This document shows positions 35,318 to 41,471 of a DNA stretch of 41,471 nt, in pieces. A program made the position numbers and the translations under genes. The notes under the pieces were generated by a model. That model was not told where the DNA came from. It saw only the letters and a program-made list of their open reading frames with translations, and searched no databases. Origin of the DNA: Myxosarcina sp. GA_180221_E-2-1-MAG-40_15 (lineage in GTDB: Bacteria > Cyanobacteriota > Cyanobacteriia > Cyanobacteriales > Xenococcaceae); the NCBI GenBank assembly GCA_020692205.1, contig JAIMKV010000045.1, positions 1 to 41,471 of the forward strand. The letters are read 5' to 3'. Each line of letters opens with the position of its first letter. The stretch's first letter is position 1.

Positions 35318-36034
35318 ATGGAAATTATCGAGACTATGGCTCAAATAAAGTCTCAACTACAGCAAATTGAGCTGCAAGAGCAAGTGAATCAGCAAGAACA
35401 GGCAAAAACTAGCCAACGCATTTTAGATTTAGAAACAGAGCTACAGCTACAGCAGCAGCGTCGTAACCAATTAGACGAAGAAGCTTTAAGCCTCTATACT
35501 CAAGCCGAAGAATTAAAGCTAAAATTAGCCAAATTAAAGCGAATTGCTAATCTATCTCAAGAATTTTTGAAATTACACACTGAGTGTCAAGATAATCAAG
35601 ATTTGCTCAACAGCTTGTATTCTTCTGTCTCCACTACATCAATTGAGGATAACAAACAAGCTTTACTTAATTCGCCAATCTTCAAGCAGTTACAAAACCA
35701 GCCAGATCCACCAAAAAGCAACCACCCGGATTATTCTCAATATTCGATTAATATAGATGAAATTAAAGCCGCTTTACCTAATGCCGAAAAGATTTATCAA
35801 CAGCTAGTAGCTGGTTATTTGGAAGAGTATAAAACTTATCAAAACTATATTGTCGATGGCTTAGATCTAATTTGGTATGCCGTAGCATTTATCGCTTTTG
35901 GTCGCTCTTCCTATCGCAAAATGGGCTTTAAATATCATCCAGATTTAGATGGCTCAGAACGAGCAATGCAGCTAATTAATACTGCTTGGTCTATTTCGCA
36001 AAACTTTTTAGGAGATTCAACTCACACGGAATAA
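35318..36034 (+). CDS. Coiled-coil protein with C-terminal J-domain-like segment
   Basis: 238 aa, ATG start, not a family I can name. Residues ~1-80 are Gln/Glu/Leu-rich and predicted coiled coil (QLQQIELQEQVNQQEQ and similar). A polar linker with NQPDPPKSNHPDYSQ follows at about 127-142. The C-terminus, SSYRKMGFKYHPDLDGSERA then MQLINTAWSISQ (about 200-231), matches helix II, the HPD motif and helix III of a DnaJ J-domain, with the HPD tripeptide intact. Helix I is not obvious; the segment before it, GLDLIWYAVAFIAFG, is hydrophobic. It may be a DnaK-recruiting adaptor (inference). Alone between dxr and mutL. Confidence 0.6.
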   Translation: MEIIETMAQIKSQLQQIELQEQVNQQEQAKTSQRILDLETELQLQQQRRNQLDEEALSLYTQAEELKLKLAKLKRIANLSQEFLKLHTECQDNQDLLNSLYSSVSTTSIEDNKQALLNSPIFKQLQNQPDPPKSNHPDYSQYSINIDEIKAALPNAEKIYQQLVAGYLEEYKTYQNYIVDGLDLIWYAVAFIAFGRSSYRKMGFKYHPDLDGSERAMQLINTAWSISQNFLGDSTHTE

Positions 36035-36258
36035 CATCATCAACAGTCTTTAAAGAAATCATCAAACTGATGCTTGAAAACGCTAGGATAAATAACCTAA
36101 AGGTATCAGTCACGAATTATCTCGCTCCCGCTAGACAAAACTGATCCGCATCTAGCATACGGTATAAAGCGCTACGAGATAAAACAACGGAGACGTTACG
36201 GACTGTTGGTTAAATTAGACGTGTTGAGAATTAGCACCTCTCAAATTATCAGGATTGT

Positions 36259-38007
36259 ATGGTATCAGAGATCCAGACTCTACCAAATGAAGTAATCAAT
36301 CTTATTGCTGCGGGGGAGGTAATCGATTCTTTAGCAGCAGTGGTTAGAGAGTTAATCGAAAATTCCCTGGATGCGGGGGCTAGCAGAATTACTATTGCTC
36401 TAGATGTGGATTTATGGCGAGTTCAGGTAGCGGACAATGGTAAGGGGATGTTGTTGGAAGACCTGAGGCTGTGTACTCAGCCCCACAGTACTAGCAAAAT
36501 TCGTACTCAAAAAGATTTATGGCATATTACTAGCTTGGGTTTTCGTGGTGAGGCTCTTCACAGTATTGCTCAGGTGGCAGATTTAACTATTTGTAGCCGT
36601 GCAAAACGCCAAGCAGAATCTATAGGGTGGAAAGTGACCTATCAAGAGACTAAATTAAGCCAAGAATCAATAGTGGCGATCGCCACAGGCACAATTGTCA
36701 CTGTCTCTAACCTATTTGCCAGAATTCCTGTGCGTCGTCGAGGTTTACCCCCTACTGCACAACAGCTAAAGACAATTCAAAAGCTAATTCAGCAAATTGC
36801 CCTGTGCCATCCCCACGTTACCTGGCAAATTAAACAGAAAAATAGTCTTTGGTTTAAGATCGGCCCTGGTGCAACAGCCAAAGATATTTTGCCTCAATTT
36901 CTTAGAAGAGTTAGCAGCAGCGACCTAGATTATTATCAGGCAGAGGTAGTAACACCTACTTTTTCTCAGCAGACAAAAGCCTTGTCTGAGTTATCAATTC
37001 ATTCTCAATCAGCAGTAGCTGATCGATCGCAGATCGAACTAGTTATCGGTCTACCAGATCGCTGTCATCGTCATCAAGCAGACTGGGTGAGGGTATCGGT
37101 CAATCATCGCTATGTGCGATCGCCTGAACTAGAACAGACTATTTTAAACAGCATGGCGAAAACTTTACCCCGCGATCGCTTTCCAGTCTGTCTGATTCAT
37201 CTTCATACCTGTCCAAGTCAGGTTGATTGGAATCGTCATCCTGCCAAGTCGGAGATATATCTTCATTCTCTTTCCTATTGGCAAGCAGAAGTTAGTCAGG
37301 CAATTTCTCTAGCACTAAAGCTCAATACAGATAATCTTCCTGACGCGGTGGGCGATCGCCGTATTGGTAAAATACTGCGCGTAGCTGAAGCCTCTGCTAA
37401 ATATCAAATTAACCGCGAGCTAAATGGAAAATTAGCAGCTCAAAAACCAACATCTCAAATTAATTCATTAAAACTGAAAGCAGTTGCTCAAGCAAACAAA
37501 ACTTATATTGTTGCCGAACACTCTTCTGGAGTATGGTTAGTCGAACAGCATATTGCCCACGAACGAGTTTTATACGAACAGCTACAGGATTGCTGGGAAT
37601 TAGTCCCCCTCAAAACATCGATTACTTTAGAGTATCTAAAACCACGACAATTAGAACAGCTACAAAAACTCAACTTCGATATTGAACTCTTCGGCGAGAA
37701 CATCTGGGCAGTGCGCAATGTTCCGAAAATACTGGTAGATCGAGACGATTGTGCCGATGCTTTAATTGAATTGAGTTGGGGTGGAGATTTGCGATCGGCT
37801 CAGGTAGCAACAGCTTGCCGTAGTGCAATTCGCAACGGTACAGATTTGAGCTTAGCAGAAATGCAAAATTTGTTGAACCTATGGCAAGCTACTCGTAATC
37901 CTCGTACCTGTCCTCATGGTAGACCAATTTATCTTTCTCTCGAAGAATCTAGCCTGTCTCGGTTTTTCCGCCGCCATTGGGTCATTGGCAAAAGTCACGG
38001 TATATAG
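36259..38007 (+). CDS. mutL: DNA mismatch repair protein MutL
   Basis: 582 aa. The N-terminal GHKL ATPase has NLIAAGEVIDSLAAVVRELIENSLDAG (about residues 10-37), VADNGKGM (56-63) and TSLGFRGEALHSIA (91-104). The transducer domain follows; the linker is about residues 370-400. The C-terminal dimerisation domain includes VEQHIAHERVLYE, corresponding to the DQHAxxExxxxE nuclease motif with Glu in place of Asp, ATACRSAIRNG, and CPHGRP near the end, so an endonuclease-type MutL is likely, with the substitution noted. ATG at 36259. Coordinates mismatch repair with MutS, which is not in the window. Confidence 0.95.
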   Translation: MVSEIQTLPNEVINLIAAGEVIDSLAAVVRELIENSLDAGASRITIALDVDLWRVQVADNGKGMLLEDLRLCTQPHSTSKIRTQKDLWHITSLGFRGEALHSIAQVADLTICSRAKRQAESIGWKVTYQETKLSQESIVAIATGTIVTVSNLFARIPVRRRGLPPTAQQLKTIQKLIQQIALCHPHVTWQIKQKNSLWFKIGPGATAKDILPQFLRRVSSSDLDYYQAEVVTPTFSQQTKALSELSIHSQSAVADRSQIELVIGLPDRCHRHQADWVRVSVNHRYVRSPELEQTILNSMAKTLPRDRFPVCLIHLHTCPSQVDWNRHPAKSEIYLHSLSYWQAEVSQAISLALKLNTDNLPDAVGDRRIGKILRVAEASAKYQINRELNGKLAAQKPTSQINSLKLKAVAQANKTYIVAEHSSGVWLVEQHIAHERVLYEQLQDCWELVPLKTSITLEYLKPRQLEQLQKLNFDIELFGENIWAVRNVPKILVDRDDCADALIELSWGGDLRSAQVATACRSAIRNGTDLSLAEMQNLLNLWQATRNPRTCPHGRPIYLSLEESSLSRFFRRHWVIGKSHGI

Positions 38008-38471
38008 TGAACCTGGTTGACTGACCAAACTTATCAAGATCTTCTCTGGCTTAACGCAAAATTGCCATTAGCAAAATATAAAGCAAACATATTAGCTAAT
38101 TTTGCTCTGGAATAGTTTTGCTCAGCAAAATTACATACTAAAGTTGAAATCTGTAAATTTCTGTAAGATGTCACTTGAGGTGTTGATTAAACATATATGC
38201 TACCAATATTTATTTCGCTAATGTGCCAGATAGATCTTTTTGGGTCATAGCTCAATAACAATAATTAAGAAATATTAGCCAATAATCTTTAATTATTATT
38301 TGGTGCGCTGCAACTTTAATGCAGTTTTGATTAATATCTATTGTCTACTCGACGGATATTATTTTTTCTTTTAAAGTTATTTTAGAGGTTTTTGCTATCG
38401 GCTCGTAAGTATTGCCATTTAATTTAATAGTTAGGCAAAATTTTACGATTGTTTAATTTGAGGAGATATTC
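38008..38471. other. Intergenic region between mutL and the receiver gene
   Basis: 464 AT-rich bases without a gene. One clear dyad, TAATTTTGCT (38097-38106) and AGCAAAATTA (38124-38133), about 95 bases after mutL, may be its 3' end. The remaining part probably contains the promoter of the downstream gene. No RNA gene recognised. Confidence 0.35.
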
Positions 38472-39332
38472 ATGATCAAGATACTTATAGTGGATGATCA
38501 AAACTTCACCAGACAAGCTTTACAGGCAATCTTAGAAACTGAATCCGATTTAGCAGTGGTAGGAAAAGCTACTAATGGGCAAGAAGCTATTAAGTATTTA
38601 GAACAAACAAAAGTTGACATTACTATTGTTGATCTAGAAATGCCAGAAATGAACGGTTTAACCGTTACCAAAATACTTCGTCAGCGTTTTCCCGCAACTA
38701 AAGTAATAATTCTTAGCAGTCATGATGATGAGAATAATATTAACTCGGCAGTTGAATCTGGAGCTAGAGGATATTTACTTAAAAATACTTCTTCTCAAGA
38801 AATTATCGATACAATTCGTGCTGTTCAACGAGGCTATTTTCAACTGGGTTCAGGATTATTTGAAAAACTACTTGCTCATCTAATTCGGGAAAGAGAAGAA
38901 GCTGCCAATAATTTGTCTGACTTAGAAAAAAATTATGCTCAATCAGTAATTGAACTTGAGAAAAAAATTATTGCTCAAAATGAAGCTGATAAAAAAGCAA
39001 TGTATCAGGAATTAGAGCTTCAAATACTGAGCTTAAAACAAGATTTTCGTCATGGTTTAGAAAACTTTCAATATCAAGTTAGCAATCAATTGCAAACGGG
39101 AATAGAAGTAGCTAATCAGCAGTTAAATCGTGCCTTACCAAATATTAAAAAAATAGAAATGCAGATTGATAATCGCAACCTTGAGCAGCAACGGTACATT
39201 AATACTTTATTTGCTGGAACCAAACAAGCAATTAAGAAATTAGAGCATCAAGTTAATTCTGTGCGTTATTTCGTAATGTTTCTTAGCACTATTTTTTTTA
39301 TTGTAGGTGTTGGTATGTTAGTCCTAAACTAA
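38472..39332 (+). CDS. Response-regulator receiver with coiled coil and C-terminal membrane anchor
   Basis: 286 aa, ATG start with GAGGAG about 9 bases upstream. Residues 1-120 are a NarL-type receiver: DD at 8-9, phospho-acceptor Asp54 in TIVDLEMPEMNGL, Ser in VIILSSHDD, and Lys104 in GYLLKNTS. The LuxR helix-turn-helix that normally follows is absent. Instead residues ~130-260 are a long coiled coil (IREREEAANNLSDLEKN, ELEKKIIAQNEADKK, and later VANQQLNRALPNIKKIEMQ), and the last ~21 residues are one membrane helix (YFVMFLSTIFFIVGVGMLVL). So a tail-anchored receiver, possibly acting by protein contact at the membrane. No histidine kinase adjacent. Function unknown. Confidence 0.75.
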   Translation: MIKILIVDDQNFTRQALQAILETESDLAVVGKATNGQEAIKYLEQTKVDITIVDLEMPEMNGLTVTKILRQRFPATKVIILSSHDDENNINSAVESGARGYLLKNTSSQEIIDTIRAVQRGYFQLGSGLFEKLLAHLIREREEAANNLSDLEKNYAQSVIELEKKIIAQNEADKKAMYQELELQILSLKQDFRHGLENFQYQVSNQLQTGIEVANQQLNRALPNIKKIEMQIDNRNLEQQRYINTLFAGTKQAIKKLEHQVNSVRYFVMFLSTIFFIVGVGMLVLN

Positions 39333-39572
39333 ATATTAAAGCTAAAATTAAACTCGAGAGAGAAATGTCATCGAATTTAGATTAAATTGTCTGCTTAATT
39401 TTAAAACAGGCTTCATAGTAGTTAATTTATTTATATCGTTAGAACATAGAATGGTTTAAACACTGATCTCTACGACTGTTTTGGGTTTGATTTTGAATTT
39501 AACTGGAGCTGCGCCAATACATTTCGGTAATCCCTACAAGACTAACCAATTCAAAAATTTAGATAATGTTGT

Positions 39573-39599
39573 TTAGCACTCGCCACCGAAGAGTGCTAA
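39573..39599 (+). promoter_or_regulatory. CIRCE operator (HrcA binding site) of groEL
   Basis: TTAGCACTC, nine bases (GCCACCGAA), then GAGTGCTAA: a perfect match to the CIRCE consensus. It ends 42 bases before the groEL ATG, in the expected place in the leader. HrcA represses through this site in the absence of heat stress. Confidence 0.95.
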
Positions 39600-39620
39600 A
39601 TTTGCAAATGGAATATGTAG

Positions 39621-41315
<1,695 letters not shown>

Positions 41316-41373
41316 TGCCAGTTTTGCTACCCAAATGAGACAGATAATAAATTAGCTTATAAGCTTATATCTT

Positions 41374-41408
41374 GAGGTAAATCTTTGATTAGATTACCTC
41401 TTTTTTTT
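41374..41408 (+). terminator. Rho-independent terminator of groEL
   Basis: GAGGTAA (41374-41380) pairs with TTACCTC (41394-41400), followed directly by an eight-T tract. About 60 bases after the groEL stop. Confidence 0.85.
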
Positions 41409-41471
41409 GTCAGCTTTTTCAGTTATGTCAAGTACGGATAATGACTTGAAATAAAGTCATACCAATTTTCA

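Overview
The window is cyanobacterial chromosome. Evidence: the HIP1 octamer GCGATCGC recurs throughout both coding and intergenic DNA; base composition is AT-rich; and several genes are cyanobacterial hallmarks (ndhL, DUF3007, DUF1818, DUF4079, a LarB/CpmA protein, a stand-alone CIRCE-controlled groEL). Composition and gene set would fit a unicellular or pleurocapsalean cyanobacterium, but genus cannot be fixed from the sequence alone. Most genes are housekeeping and are transcribed singly or in pairs; there is no prophage, CRISPR array, rRNA or recognisable tRNA.

Layout. 1-6.3 kb: gltX, a secreted protein, hom and uvrB, all on +. 6.4-9.1 kb: an AraC-type regulator broken by an in-frame TGA, facing away from a small YrhK-like membrane protein and a MATE exporter. 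9.4-10.75 kb: an RTX calcium-binding-repeat protein and an Arg/Asp-rich protein built of 21-residue repeats. 10.75-15.3 kb (- strand): a fused two-ATPase peptide-type ABC protein, larB/cpmA and dnaK. 15.4-17.35 kb: an IS200/IS605-type tnpB with an intact nuclease triad, a terminal hairpin, a second similar hairpin split by a palindromic insert, and a hairpin-rich stretch next to dnaK. 17.4-24.1 kb: SemiSWEET, gpsA, a REC-GGDEF-EAL protein, DUF1818 plus rpoZ, a PsiE-family protein, DoxX and tpiA. 24.1-24.9 kb is AT-rich non-coding DNA ending in an 18-bp inverted repeat before an XRE regulator. 25.3-26.7 kb: ndhL-DUF3007-trpA operon on -. 27-29.6 kb: an ArsR repressor divergent from a persulfide dioxygenase/rhodanese/TauE operon. 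29.8-33.6 kb: membrane proteins of unknown role, DUF4079, an MscS channel, a small protein and DUF4112. 33.8-38 kb: dxr, a coiled-coil protein with a J-domain-like tail, and mutL. 38.4-41.3 kb: a membrane-tethered receiver protein and groEL with a perfect CIRCE.

Genes that appear to work together: the ArsR/dioxygenase/rhodanese/TauE unit reads as a reactive-sulfur response module; ndhL-DUF3007-trpA and rpoZ-DUF1818 are co-oriented pairs or operons; dnaK and groEL are the chaperone genes, of which only groEL shows CIRCE. I found no convincing wholly new system. The items most worth checking are the membrane-anchored receiver, the coiled-coil/J-like protein, the tnpB neighbourhood with its two related hairpins, the interrupted AraC gene and the sulfur operon.
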